Below, one piece after another: positions 1 to 9,211 of a stretch of 64,000 bases of DNA. Every line of letters begins with the position of its first letter. The first letter of the stretch is position 1. This stretch comes from Bifidobacterium scardovii JCM 12489 = DSM 13734. Its GTDB lineage: Bacteria; Actinomycetota; Actinomycetes; Actinomycetales; Bifidobacteriaceae. A program made the position numbers and the translations under genes. The notes under the pieces were generated by a model. That model was given only the letters and a program-made list of their open reading frames with translations, had not been told where the DNA came from and did not search any database. The stretch is from positions 186,001 through 250,000 of the forward strand of contig NZ_AP012331.1 in assembly GCF_001042635.1 (NCBI RefSeq). The letters are read 5' to 3'.

Positions 1-41
1 TTGTTGCCGTTTTCAGTCATCGGCTGGCAAAGGAGACAGAA

Positions 42-1436
42 ATGAAAGCATGGAAGAAGATCGTAGCGGCTGCCGTGGCCGGCGTGTGCGCCATCAGCAT
101 GGCCGCTTGCGGAAGCGGTTCATCTGGTGAAGCCACCGATCTGACCTACGACAAGATCGAGCTGGGCACCACCGGCAAGGACATCAAAACCACCATCAAC
201 CTGTTCAGCCACCGCACCGATATGCTGCAGGACTCCTACAACGGCACCACCTGGGCCCAGTACATCAAGGAATTCAACAAGCTGTACCCGAACATCACGG
301 TCAAGGTCGAGGGCGGCACCAACTACGGCGACGCGGCGCTCACCCGCCTGCAGGGCGGCGACTGGGGCGACATGATGATGATCCCGACCGTCGACGCCTC
401 CGAGCTGCAGAACTACTTCCTGCCGTTCGGCACCGTCGACAACCTGAAGGACGAAGTGCACTACGTGTACGCCCAGCAGTACGACGGCAACGTGTACGGC
501 ATCTCCTCCACCGGCAACGCCGTCGGCATCGTTTACAACCAGAAGGTCTTCAAGGACGCCGGCATCACCGAGCTGCCGAAGACCCCGGACGAGTTCATCT
601 CCGACCTCAAGCTCATCAAGGACAAGACCGACGCCACCCCGCTGTACACCAACTACGCGGCCGGCTGGACCATGGGCGCTTGGGACGCCTACATCGGCGG
701 CACCGCCACCGGCGACGCCAAGTACATGAACCAGGAGCTGCTGCACACCGAGGACCCGTTCTCCGATCCGGGCGACGGCACCCACGCCTACAACGTGTAC
801 AAGATCCTCTACGACGCCGTGTCCGACGGCCTGATCGAGGACGACTTCTCCACCACCGACTGGGAAGGCTCCAAGTCGCAGATGAACTCCGGCAAGATCG
901 CCACGATGGTGCTCGGCTCCTGGGCCGTCTCCCAGATCAAGAGCGTGGGCGAGAACGCCGATGACATCGGCTACATGCCGTTCCCGATCTCCGTCGACGG
1001 CAAGCAGTACACCTCCTCCTCCGCCGACTACGCCTACGGCATCAACAAGGACTCCTCCAAGGAGAACCAGGAAGCCTCGATGATCTTCGTCAAGTGGATG
1101 ACCGAGAAGTCCAACTTCTCCATCAACGAGGGCGGCCTGCCGGTCGCCAAGAGCCAGGACGGCGAGCTGCCGGACGTCTACTCCGAGTTCAAGGATGTCA
1201 CCTTCGTCGAGGATGAGCCCGCCGTCAAGGGCGAGGAGGATCTGTTCAACGACCTCAACTCCGACTCCGAGCTCAACATCAACGCCTCCGGCGACGCCCG
1301 CGTCCAGTCCATCGTCGAGAACGCGGCCAACAAGACCAAGTCCTACGACGACCTGGTCAAGGAGTGGAACGAGAAGTGGAACGCCGCGCTGAAGACCGAG
1401 AACTCCGAGGTCAAGTACACCACGGTCGTCAAGTAA
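42..1436 (+). CDS. Sugar ABC transporter solute-binding lipoprotein
   Basis: A 464-residue extracellular solute-binding protein of the family-1 (maltose-binding-like) type. It captures an oligosaccharide outside the membrane and delivers it to the two permeases that follow. The N terminus has a Lys-rich start, a hydrophobic stretch and a lipobox ending ...MAAC, so Cys23 should be lipidated and the protein anchored to the outer face of the membrane. The start is supported by AAAGGAGA just upstream. It is the first gene of an apparent importer-beta-mannosidase operon, so mannose-containing oligosaccharides are the inferred ligand. The sequence does not prove the ligand. No ATPase is encoded nearby; bifidobacterial sugar importers commonly share a distant MsmK-type ATPase. 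Confidence 0.92.
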   Translation: MKAWKKIVAAAVAGVCAISMAACGSGSSGEATDLTYDKIELGTTGKDIKTTINLFSHRTDMLQDSYNGTTWAQYIKEFNKLYPNITVKVEGGTNYGDAALTRLQGGDWGDMMMIPTVDASELQNYFLPFGTVDNLKDEVHYVYAQQYDGNVYGISSTGNAVGIVYNQKVFKDAGITELPKTPDEFISDLKLIKDKTDATPLYTNYAAGWTMGAWDAYIGGTATGDAKYMNQELLHTEDPFSDPGDGTHAYNVYKILYDAVSDGLIEDDFSTTDWEGSKSQMNSGKIATMVLGSWAVSQIKSVGENADDIGYMPFPISVDGKQYTSSSADYAYGINKDSSKENQEASMIFVKWMTEKSNFSINEGGLPVAKSQDGELPDVYSEFKDVTFVEDEPAVKGEEDLFNDLNSDSELNINASGDARVQSIVENAANKTKSYDDLVKEWNEKWNAALKTENSEVKYTTVVK

Positions 1437-1467
1437 GCCCCACCGCTTCATCCGCAATCGTCACGGT

Positions 1468-1502
1468 CGGGCAGTCGTCAGCAACATGCCGGTGGCTGCC
1501 CG
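1468..1502 (+). other. Weak hairpin between binding protein and permeases
   Basis: CGGGCAG (1468-1474) can pair with CTGCCCG (1496-1502) across a 21-nt loop in the 153-bp gap after the solute-binding gene. There is no T-run. It could protect the upstream mRNA or attenuate the permeases, but a seven-pair stem may also be chance. Confidence 0.3.
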
Positions 1503-1589
1503 CACCCGTTCCGCATAACAATCAATCCGCATGACCCGCCCGGCGCATGACAGCGCCGGCGTGGTGGAAACCACCGAGGAGAAGGATCC

Positions 1590-2639
1590 ATGACCTCGTC
1601 AGCAGCGGGAACGGCAGTCGCCGAGATTCCCGAAAACATTCAGCCAAGGAATTGGCGCAAGACAGGGATTATCGTCGCGTTTTCCGCGATTCCGCTCGCC
1701 CTGCTCGTCTTCTTCACCTACCTGCCGTTCTTCAACATGGTGGGCTACTCGTTCTACAAGATGAAGTACATCGGCACCCCGAAGTGGATCGGCCTGCAGA
1801 ACTACATCGAGGTCTTCACCCGCCCGGACACCCTGTCCTCCCTCAAGCTCAGCCTCTACTACATGGCCGGCGCCCTGATCCAGGTGGCCATCGCGCTGTA
1901 CCTGTCCACGATGCTCGCGTTCAAAGTGCGCGGCGGCGGCTTCTTCAAGGCCGTGTACTTCTTCCCCTACCTCATCAACGGCATCGCGGTCGGCTTCATC
2001 TTCAAGTTCTTCTACACTCGCGGCTACGTGTTCGACACCGTGCTGCAATGGTGCGGATTCCAGCTCGACAACCTGCCCTACTGGCTCAAGGACCAGAGCA
2101 TCAACAACTGGGCGCTGGTCGGCGCCTCCATCTGGCGCTATCTCGGCCAGAACGTGATCCTGTTCATCGGCGCCATCATGTCGGTCGACAAGACCCTGTA
2201 CGAGGCCGCCGAGATCGACGGCGCCAACAAGTGGCAGCAGTTCAAGCACATCATCCTGCCGGGCATCCAGACGATCCTCGTGCTCAACATCATCCTGTCG
2301 ATCACCGGTTCGCTCTCCGCCTTCGAAGGCCCGTACGTGATCACCACCGGTGCGAACGGCACCGCGACCTACTTCGTGCTCATGGACCAGCTGGCCCACG
2401 GCAGCCAGAAGGTCGGCCTCGCCTCCGCCATGGCGGTGGTATTGCTGGCGATCATCCTGGTATGCGCCATGCTCCAGCAACTGTTCTTCAAGTATGTGTT
2501 CCGCGATGCCGACGACGGCGTCGCCAAGGCCAAGAAGAAGGCCGCGAAGGCCGAGCGCCAGCGCCGCAAGATGGCGCTGAAGAACGCCCCGATCATTCGC
2601 AACGGCTCCCGTAACTCCAAGGAAAAGGCGGTGGCATGA
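1590..2639 (+). CDS. Sugar ABC transporter permease (MalF/UgpA type)
   Basis: A 349-residue integral membrane permease of the binding-protein-dependent sugar importer type. Several hydrophobic segments are visible, and the cytoplasmic EAA loop (EAAEIDGA, about residues 205-212) that contacts the ATPase is intact. The C terminus is a Lys/Arg-rich cytoplasmic tail. The start at 1590 is preceded by GAGGAGAAGGA. The stop overlaps the start of the next permease (ATGA), indicating translational coupling. With the preceding lipoprotein and following permease it forms the membrane part of the importer. Confidence 0.92.
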   Translation: MTSSAAGTAVAEIPENIQPRNWRKTGIIVAFSAIPLALLVFFTYLPFFNMVGYSFYKMKYIGTPKWIGLQNYIEVFTRPDTLSSLKLSLYYMAGALIQVAIALYLSTMLAFKVRGGGFFKAVYFFPYLINGIAVGFIFKFFYTRGYVFDTVLQWCGFQLDNLPYWLKDQSINNWALVGASIWRYLGQNVILFIGAIMSVDKTLYEAAEIDGANKWQQFKHIILPGIQTILVLNIILSITGSLSAFEGPYVITTGANGTATYFVLMDQLAHGSQKVGLASAMAVVLLAIILVCAMLQQLFFKYVFRDADDGVAKAKKKAAKAERQRRKMALKNAPIIRNGSRNSKEKAVA

Positions 2640-3532
2640 TGACTGACGTCGTCGCGCAGGCCAAGGCGCGCAGCATGGCGCGCAGTGGTTCATTCTGGTA
2701 CAAGTTCAAGAACGGCCTGCTGGTGGCCTTCAAGTACATCTCGCTCATCTTCGTGGCGTTCTGGATGGTCGTCCCGCTGGTCAGCTGCTTCGTGACCGCG
2801 GCCAAGACCACCAAGGAATACCAGAGCACCTCCGTCATGCACATGCCGGAGAACTGGTTCAACTTCAGCAACTACGTGCAGGCGTTCAAGTCATCCAACA
2901 TGGCCGTCGCCTTCCGCAACTCCTTCGTTGTTCTGGTCGTCGTGCTGATCATCACCACGTTCATCGGCACCATGCTGGCCTACGTGCTGAGCCGCTTCAC
3001 CTTCCCGGGCAACGCGATCATCCGCGGCCTGTTCACCGTCGCCGCGCTGCTGCCGGGCATCGCGATGCAGGTCCCGATGTACAAGATGATGGTGCAGATG
3101 CACGCGGTCAACACGATGTGGGGCTACATCCTCATGATGTGCGGCACCGACGTCATCTCGATCTACGTGTTCATCCAGTACTTCGAGAACATCTCCACCT
3201 CGCTCGACGAGGCGGCCATCATGGACGGCGCCTCCTACTGGACCATCTACTCGCGCATCCTGCTGCCGCTGCTCAAGCCGGCCATCGTCACCTGCATGAT
3301 CCTCAAGGGCGTCGGCGTGTACAACGAGTACTACGCCTCGAACCTGTACCTGCAGAAGGAAAGCCTGAAGACGGTCGCCATCGCGCTGTACTCGTTCACC
3401 GGCCCGATGGGCAGCCAGTACAACCTGATCTGCGCCGGCGTGATCATCACGCTGCTGCCGATGCTGATCCTGTTCCTGATCTTCCAGAAGCAGATCTACA
3501 ACGGCGTCGCCGCTGGCGCCGTCAAGGAGTAA
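2636..3532 (+). CDS. Sugar ABC transporter permease (MalG/UgpE type)
   Basis: A 298-residue permease and partner of the previous gene. It has about six membrane segments and an EAA loop (EAAIMDGA). The start codon overlaps the stop of the upstream permease; a second in-frame ATG follows immediately at 2639, so the exact start is uncertain by one codon. The gene ends before a strong GC hairpin. Order and overlap are those of a typical bifidobacterial oligosaccharide importer, and the next gene encodes the enzyme likely to consume the imported sugar. Confidence 0.92.
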   Translation: MMTDVVAQAKARSMARSGSFWYKFKNGLLVAFKYISLIFVAFWMVVPLVSCFVTAAKTTKEYQSTSVMHMPENWFNFSNYVQAFKSSNMAVAFRNSFVVLVVVLIITTFIGTMLAYVLSRFTFPGNAIIRGLFTVAALLPGIAMQVPMYKMMVQMHAVNTMWGYILMMCGTDVISIYVFIQYFENISTSLDEAAIMDGASYWTIYSRILLPLLKPAIVTCMILKGVGVYNEYYASNLYLQKESLKTVAIALYSFTGPMGSQYNLICAGVIITLLPMLILFLIFQKQIYNGVAAGAVKE

Positions 3533-3543
3533 GCCCGTGCGGC

Positions 3544-3571
3544 CGGCTCCCCTCCTGGACGAGGGGAGCCG
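3544..3571. terminator. GC hairpin, member of dispersed CTCCCCTC family
   Basis: An inverted repeat CGGCTCCCCTC (3544-3554) / GAGGGGAGCCG (3561-3571) with a six-base loop, directly after the permease stop. There is no T-run. It may attenuate transcription before the beta-mannosidase gene. The arm sequence recurs in the repeats at 36,674, 43,587, 48,444, 50,573, 59,116 and 61,404. Confidence 0.6.
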
Positions 3572-3659
3572 CCGTCATATCCGACCGGATTCCGATCGCG
3601 GGCATCGCGCTGATGTTCCCACCGCCGAACAGCCCGCAACGACACAAGGACATATCATC

Positions 3660-6350
3660 ATGACCCACACACCGAACACCTTCACCTCTCTCACCGAGGG
3701 CTGGACGGTCCGTGCGCTCAACCCGCAGGTCGCTCCCGAACCGCTGCGCGACGCGATCGCCGACGGCATTCCCGCCACCGTGCCGGGCGAGGTCACGCTC
3801 GACCTGCTCAACGCCGGCCTCATCGACGAGCCCTTCGACGGCGACAACGAGAACCGCCAGCAGTGGATCGGCGACGTCGACTGGCAGTTCGAGACCACGT
3901 TCGAATGGCATGCCGACGGCAAACCCCGCCACGACCTGGTCGCCTACGGCCTCGACACCGTCGCCACCGTGCAGCTCAACGACCAGTTCGTCGGCTTCGC
4001 CCAGAACTACCACCGCTCCTACCGCTGGGACGCGCGCGGCCAGCTGCGCGACGGCCTGAACACCCTCACCGTCACCTTCGCCTCCTCCGTGCGCGAGTCC
4101 GACCGCCGCGAGCAGGAGCTGGGCTACTATCCGCACACCGAGCACCACGCGTTCAACCAGCTGCGCAAGCCCTCCTACCAGTTCGGCTGGGACTGGGGCA
4201 TCGACGTGGCCAACGCCGGCATGTGGCGCGAGATCGGCATCGACTCCTGGTCCGGCGTCCGCCTAGCCGCGGTGCGCCCGCTGGTCAGCGTACTGGGCGA
4301 CGGCACGACCGGCGTGCTCACCACCACGGTGGAGATCGAGCGCGAGGGCGAAGGCCGCGTGATGACCTCGGCCGACGCGCATACGCAGCAGAAGCCGACG
4401 CCCGTCAGCGTCACCCTGACCGGCCACGGCACCGACGTCACCGTCGAGGGTGAGGTCGAGTACGGCCGCAACACCGCGACGATCATCACCGTGGTGCCGA
4501 ACGCGCAGCTGTGGTGGCCGCTCGGCTACGGCGATCAGCCGTTGTACGACGTGACCGTGAAGGCCGGCGGTGAGTCCGTGCCGGCCGAGGACGGCGTGTG
4601 GTCCGGCCGCGTCGGTTTCCGCACCGTGCACGTCGACACGCGCGCCGACGAGGTCGGCCGCCCGTTCCAGATCTACGTGAACGGCGTGCCCGTGCACGCC
4701 CGCGGCTACAACTGGGTGCCGATCGACGCGTTCCTGAGCCGCGGCGACAAGGCGTTCTACGCCGCGCGGTTCGCCGACCTGGTCGAGTCCAACTCGAATA
4801 TGGTGCGCGCCTGGGGCGGCAGCATCTACGAGTCCGACGAGTTCTACGATCTGGCCGACGAGCTCGGCGTGATGGTCTGGCAGGACTTCATGCTGGCCTG
4901 CGCCGCCTACCCCGAGGACTCCGCGACCAAGGCCGAGATCGAGGCCGAGGCCCGCGAGCACATCACCCGCCTGAGCTCGCACCCGAGCCTGACCGTGTGG
5001 AACGGCTCCAACGAGAACTACGTCGCCTACTCCGAGTGGGGCGGGTTCAAGCAGGCGCTGCGCGACGACGACAAGCCGGCCAACGAGTACGGCTACGGCG
5101 AGAAGGGCTGGGGCGACTACTACTACGCCGACCTGTTCCCGAAGCTGCTGGCCGAGCTCGACCCGACGCACGCCTACCTGCCGAGCTCCCCGATGAGCTT
5201 CACCAAGTTCGTGGACGCCAACAAGGACGTCGACGGCACCATGCACATCTGGGACGTGTGGAACCGCGTGGATTACCGCACCTACGCCGACTACACGCCG
5301 CGCTTCGCCGACGAGTTCGGCTACCAGGCGCCGCCCGCGTTCAGCACGCTCACCCGCGTGGTGCACGACGAGCAGCTCGAGCCGTTCGGCAAGCAGATGC
5401 TGGTGCATCAGAAGGCCATGGGCGGCAACTACAAGCTGGCCCGTGGCATGCGCTCGCACCTGACCCCGGGCGACATCGACGACGTGAGCTACAACGCCGA
5501 CGGCACCCGCAACTGGCTGATCCCCACCGACAACTGGGATTCGATCGAGGACTGGCACTGGGCGTGCCAGCTGCAGCAGGCGCATGCGATGCGCTTCGGC
5601 GTCGAGCACATGCGCTCGCTCGAGCCGATCAACGCCGGCGCACTGATCTGGCAGCTCAACGACGACTGGCCCGTCGTCTCGTGGGCGGCGGTCGACTACT
5701 ACGGCCATCGCAAGCCGATGTGGTACGCCTCGCGCGACTTCTTCGCGCCGCGCCTGGCCACGATCCAGCCGCGCGTCTCCGACAAGGCCCGCGAGGACAA
5801 GAGCTGGGAAGGCAAGCGCGTGGCCGCGGACCACCTGGCGCTGGTCGTGCTCAACGACACCCGCGAGGGCTGGAACGGGTCCTGGACCGTCGAGCGCCGC
5901 ACGCTCGCCGGCGACGTGCTCGCCACGCAGACCTTCGACGTGATGCTCGGCCCGGTCGACCATGCCGAGCTGGCGCTCGACGCCGCCGTCGCTGGGTTCG
6001 GCGACCCGAACGGCGAGATCATCGTCGCCACGCCATCCGACGCGGCGTTCGCCCGCGCGGTCTACAACGGGGCGGAGGTCATCGACCAGCAGCTCGACCG
6101 TGCGCCGCTCGCGGCGTCGGCGACCGCCGTGGACGGCGGCTACGAGCTGACCGTGACGGCCAAGGCCTATGCGCGTGACGTGTTCTGCATGGTCGATAAG
6201 GTCGATCAGGACGCCCGCATCAGCGGCGGCATGGTCACCCTGCTGCCCGGCGAGTCGGTGACCTGGCGCATCGCGTCCGGCGCCGCCGTCGATCCCGCGG
6301 CGTTCGCGGCCGCGAACGTGCTGCGCTGCGCCAACGATCTCAAGCGCTGA
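3660..6350 (+). CDS. Beta-mannosidase, glycoside hydrolase family 2
   Basis: An 896-residue cytoplasmic GH2 enzyme that removes beta-linked mannose from the non-reducing end of manno-oligosaccharides. The N-terminal sugar-binding domain, the immunoglobulin-like domain and the TIM barrel are in the usual GH2 order. The acid/base glutamate is E452 in WNGSNEN and the nucleophile is E552 in ADEFGYQ; both fit the beta-mannosidase subgroup rather than beta-galactosidase. No signal peptide is present. The frame is open from 3537, but the start at 3660 has AAGGA ten bases upstream and gives the family N terminus. Its place after the importer suggests imported mannosides as substrate. Confidence 0.9.
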   Translation: MTHTPNTFTSLTEGWTVRALNPQVAPEPLRDAIADGIPATVPGEVTLDLLNAGLIDEPFDGDNENRQQWIGDVDWQFETTFEWHADGKPRHDLVAYGLDTVATVQLNDQFVGFAQNYHRSYRWDARGQLRDGLNTLTVTFASSVRESDRREQELGYYPHTEHHAFNQLRKPSYQFGWDWGIDVANAGMWREIGIDSWSGVRLAAVRPLVSVLGDGTTGVLTTTVEIEREGEGRVMTSADAHTQQKPTPVSVTLTGHGTDVTVEGEVEYGRNTATIITVVPNAQLWWPLGYGDQPLYDVTVKAGGESVPAEDGVWSGRVGFRTVHVDTRADEVGRPFQIYVNGVPVHARGYNWVPIDAFLSRGDKAFYAARFADLVESNSNMVRAWGGSIYESDEFYDLADELGVMVWQDFMLACAAYPEDSATKAEIEAEAREHITRLSSHPSLTVWNGSNENYVAYSEWGGFKQALRDDDKPANEYGYGEKGWGDYYYADLFPKLLAELDPTHAYLPSSPMSFTKFVDANKDVDGTMHIWDVWNRVDYRTYADYTPRFADEFGYQAPPAFSTLTRVVHDEQLEPFGKQMLVHQKAMGGNYKLARGMRSHLTPGDIDDVSYNADGTRNWLIPTDNWDSIEDWHWACQLQQAHAMRFGVEHMRSLEPINAGALIWQLNDDWPVVSWAAVDYYGHRKPMWYASRDFFAPRLATIQPRVSDKAREDKSWEGKRVAADHLALVVLNDTREGWNGSWTVERRTLAGDVLATQTFDVMLGPVDHAELALDAAVAGFGDPNGEIIVATPSDAAFARAVYNGAEVIDQQLDRAPLAASATAVDGGYELTVTAKAYARDVFCMVDKVDQDARISGGMVTLLPGESVTWRIASGAAVDPAAFAAANVLRCANDLKR

Positions 6351-6357
6351 ACCGCTA

Positions 6358-6403
6358 CGGCCCGTTGACGGATATCATTAGAATGATATCCGTCAACGGG
6401 CCG
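6358..6403. terminator. Perfect 22-bp inverted repeat after beta-mannosidase
   Basis: The arms 6358-6379 and 6382-6403 are perfectly complementary and separated by two bases (AG). The repeat lies between the beta-mannosidase stop and the LacI gene. No T-run follows, so it may be a terminator of the long-stem type or an operator for the adjacent LacI regulator. Confidence 0.65.
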
Positions 6404-6455
6404 TGCTGAATCGCTTGACGAACCCAGAAACTGAGGACTGAAGGAGGGGACTGCG

Positions 6456-7481
6456 TTGAAGTCGAAGATGACCATCGCCGACGTGGCCAAGGCCGCCGGA
6501 GTATCCAGCAGCGCCGTTTCCTATGCTCTGAACGGCAAACCCGGCGTGTCCGAAAAAACGCGCGACAAGGTGCTGCAGGTGGCTGAGCAGATGGGCTGGA
6601 AGCCCAACAGCGCCGCCAAGGCGCTGTCCGACGCCAGCACGCATTCCATCGGATTGATCCTGACGTACGACACCGACGTGCTGTCCGTCGAGTCCTACAC
6701 CATGGAGCTCATCGCCGGCCTGACCGCCGTGTTCGAGGCGCAGGGCTATTCGCTGCTGCTGCGCTCGTCCTCGAACCGCCAGCACGAGGTCAGCATCATG
6801 AAGGAGTGGATCGCCACCGGCGCGGTGGATGCGCTGCTGATGCTGAACGTCGAACTGAGCGACCCGCGCGTGGCGCTGCTCAAGCAGTACCCCAAGTTCC
6901 CGGTGCTGATGCTGTGTTCCGTGGAGATGTCCGACGGCATGACCGCCTTGTCCGACAACGAAAAGGGCGCGGCGCACCTCATCGTCGACTACTGCTACGA
7001 GCTGGGCCACCGGCATATCGCCCGCGTGGCCGGCCCGGAGATGATGGGGCACACCTTCGTGCGCGACAACGCCTTCCTCGACGAGACCTCGGAGCTGAAT
7101 CTGCGTTACAACTGCCTGCATACGGACTACTCGCCGGCCGCGGGCCGCCGCAGCGTGGAACGGCTGCTGTCCCTGCCGAACCCGCCGACCGCCATCGTGT
7201 GCGATAACGACGTCATGGCGCTGGCCGCGATCAGAACCGCGCGCAGGCTGGGATTCAAGGTTCCGGAGGACCTGTCGATCATCTCGTGGGACGATTCGTT
7301 CATGTGCGAGATCAACGAGCCGAGCGTGACCGCGCTGAACCGCAACGTCGTGGGGCGAGGCAAGCGCGCCGCCCGCATGCTGATCGACATGGCCGAAGGG
7401 CGGCCGGTCGACTCCTATGTGGAGGACGACTACGAGCTGATCTTCCGCGATTCCAGCGGTCCGATCGACCCCAAGGAGTGA
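6456..7481 (+). CDS. LacI-family transcriptional regulator
   Basis: A 341-residue LacI-type regulator. The N-terminal helix-turn-helix reads TIADVAKAAGVSSSAVSYAL, followed by a periplasmic-binding-like sensor domain. It starts with TTG at 6456, eight bases after AAGGAGGGG; no ATG gives a complete DNA-binding domain, so TTG is preferred. It sits between the mannosidase operon and the GH31/GH36/GH26 cluster and is the best candidate to bind the TTAACCGRTTRA sites near 9,150, 22,590 and 22,700. That link is inferred from position and site type only. Confidence 0.9.
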   Translation: MKSKMTIADVAKAAGVSSSAVSYALNGKPGVSEKTRDKVLQVAEQMGWKPNSAAKALSDASTHSIGLILTYDTDVLSVESYTMELIAGLTAVFEAQGYSLLLRSSSNRQHEVSIMKEWIATGAVDALLMLNVELSDPRVALLKQYPKFPVLMLCSVEMSDGMTALSDNEKGAAHLIVDYCYELGHRHIARVAGPEMMGHTFVRDNAFLDETSELNLRYNCLHTDYSPAAGRRSVERLLSLPNPPTAIVCDNDVMALAAIRTARRLGFKVPEDLSIISWDDSFMCEINEPSVTALNRNVVGRGKRAARMLIDMAEGRPVDSYVEDDYELIFRDSSGPIDPKE

Positions 7482-7511
7482 TTTCCGGAGTTTCGGAACC
7501 GTGCCATCCGT

Positions 7512-7554
7512 ATATGGTGATGCCCCGCCCGATACGAGCGGGGCATCACCATAT
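7512..7554. terminator. Bidirectional terminator between convergent genes
   Basis: A perfect 17-bp inverted repeat (7512-7528 / 7538-7554, nine-base loop) lies between the stop of the LacI gene and the stop of the convergent DUF624 gene. The position suits termination from both sides. Confidence 0.8.
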
Positions 7555-7557
7555 TGG

Positions 7558-8223
7558 CTACTCGGCGTTGTCTGGTTCGGCTGCCTCGGCGGGCTTGGCC
7601 GGCAGGGCGATGATGCCGGACTGGAGCATCAGATGGATGACCAGCCATGCGCTGGCCGCGGTGAAAAGCAACGCCCAGAAGAAGACCGCCGGGAACAGGC
7701 CGCCAGGCACGAACACGGCGATCGCGAAGGGCAAAGCGTTGAGGACCAGAATCTCCAGCGCGACCACCGGGTATCGCAACGCCACGGCGAAGGACTGCCT
7801 GATCTGCGCGCCGACGGTCAGCTTGCTGCGCGAGGTCAGCGGGAACACGAATCCGGCGCCGGCCACCACCACGATGGCGATGGCGATGATGACGCCGTAC
7901 GCCAGCGAGGCCATGCTGACGTTCGTCTCCTGCTTGGTCAGATACCACAGATCGAAGGTGGCCAGCGCGGCGAATGCCGCAGCGATCGCCTCCAGCGCCA
8001 GCGAAACGCCGAAGCGACGCGTGAAGGCGTGGCCGAACTGCTTGAGCACATGCGCGTCGCGGCCCTCGTGCATCGCCCGCACCACCTCGTACATCGCCGC
8101 GGTCGAAGCGCCGATGGTGACGATGGGAATGCAGCACACCGCCCACGCGACGTTGACCATGGCCAGATCGCCGATGCGCGACATGAAAGCGTTGAATGGA
8201 TTGTCCTGTTTGAAGATCTGCAT
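7558..8223 (-). CDS. DUF624 (YesL-like) membrane protein
   Basis: A 221-residue integral membrane protein matching the YesL/DUF624 family: an N-terminal MQIFKQDNPFNAFMSRIGDL segment, then about five hydrophobic helices. YesL-like proteins are commonly found beside glycan importers and hydrolases; their biochemical role is unknown. The frame is open further upstream, but ATG at 8223 has AAGGAA upstream and gives the family N terminus. It follows the membrane protein at 8320-9090 with a 96-bp gap and is probably co-transcribed with it. Confidence 0.8.
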   Translation of the reverse strand: MQIFKQDNPFNAFMSRIGDLAMVNVAWAVCCIPIVTIGASTAAMYEVVRAMHEGRDAHVLKQFGHAFTRRFGVSLALEAIAAAFAALATFDLWYLTKQETNVSMASLAYGVIIAIAIVVVAGAGFVFPLTSRSKLTVGAQIRQSFAVALRYPVVALEILVLNALPFAIAVFVPGGLFPAVFFWALLFTAASAWLVIHLMLQSGIIALPAKPAEAAEPDNAE

Positions 8224-8319
8224 GGGGTTCCTTGGGGTTGCTGGGGGTGTGAGGGACCGGGACTGATGGGTTTGGCGTATGCCATCGGCCCGCGCGGTCG
8301 TGGTCATGCGCGGGCGTGG

Positions 8320-9090
8320 TCATTCGGTGAGGAACGTGACCAGGCGTTGCGCGTTGCCGGTGTTGTGGGAGTCCTGCGCCAGCCCGATGAGCGCCGTGTC
8401 GTCCGCCGACCGCAGCGCGGTCCAGGCCGGTGCGTCGGCGAGTTTCAGGCCGTACGGCTTGGAGCCGCCTTTGCCCGATCCGTCGTAGTCGATGTCGGTG
8501 TCGTTGGCGTCGTTGAATCCGCGGAAGTCGGCGAATGCGCCGGACAGGGCCTTGCGCTGCCGCTCGGTGAGCGACCGGCTCAGCGAACGCATGTAGCCGT
8601 AGCCGGCCAGGGTCTCGAAATCGTCCGGGGCGGCGATGATCGCGTCGATCTCGTCGTTGGACAGCATGGTCTGCAGCTTGGTCAGACCGGACTCTTTGAG
8701 GTTGAAGTTGGCGTCGATGGCGACCCCGCCTTCGCGGCCTTCGGGCAGATTAAGCGCTTCGGATACGCTCGTCTGCAGGGTGGCCGCATCCTGTTCGCTC
8801 AGGGCGCTATTGATGACCGCGACATAGAGCTGCGGGGCCGGCGTAGGAGTGAGGATCTGCACCGCGAGATAGGTGACGACGATGATGGCCGCGATGGCCG
8901 CCGCCACACGGGCGAGCAGCTGGTCGCGGAAATATCCCCATTTCTGGTCGCGCGGCAACGCCAAAAGCGTGGCGAGGCGCGATTTTCCGCGGTATTCGCT
9001 GGTGTCGGCAAGGGTGCGTATGGCCTGCGCCTGGCGGTCGTCGATGGTGCCTCCGCCTCGCTGAGGGCCGTCATGCGATGATCGCGTCAT
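8320..9090 (-). CDS. Hypothetical single-pass membrane protein
   Basis: A 256-residue protein I do not recognise. A basic cytoplasmic N-terminal part of about 60 residues is followed by one clear membrane segment (about residues 60-82, Ala/Ile/Val-rich) and an outside C-terminal domain of about 170 residues, with no cysteines and several acidic stretches. The outer part resembles no enzyme family I can name. The start at 9090 is preceded by AAGGAGG. It lies upstream of the DUF624 gene on the same strand, so the two may act together at the membrane; that is inference from pairing only. Confidence 0.7.
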   Translation of the reverse strand: MTRSSHDGPQRGGGTIDDRQAQAIRTLADTSEYRGKSRLATLLALPRDQKWGYFRDQLLARVAAAIAAIIVVTYLAVQILTPTPAPQLYVAVINSALSEQDAATLQTSVSEALNLPEGREGGVAIDANFNLKESGLTKLQTMLSNDEIDAIIAAPDDFETLAGYGYMRSLSRSLTERQRKALSGAFADFRGFNDANDTDIDYDGSGKGGSKPYGLKLADAPAWTALRSADDTALIGLAQDSHNTGNAQRLVTFLTE

Positions 9091-9150
9091 AGCCGTTCGC
9101 CTCCTTGCCGTATGTGATGTATTTCAGTATAACGCAGAAATCGCATGTTT

Positions 9151-9164
9151 CTTAACCGATTAAG
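9151..9164. promoter_or_regulatory. Probable LacI-type operator before GH31 gene
   Basis: CTTAACCGATTAAG is a near-perfect palindrome around a central CG, the usual form of LacI-family operators. A -10-like TATAGT follows at 9166-9171, about 40 bp before the start codon at 9212. The core matches the sites at 22,590 and 22,701. Confidence 0.6.
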
Positions 9165-9211
9165 GTATAGTGTTGCATGGCATACGATGTTGTACGACAT
9201 AAGGAGCGACA

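Noticed and set aside
8224..8307. Longer N terminus of the DUF624 protein
   Set aside because: The extension is Thr/Arg/Pro-rich and not conserved in type, and the better ribosome site precedes 8223.
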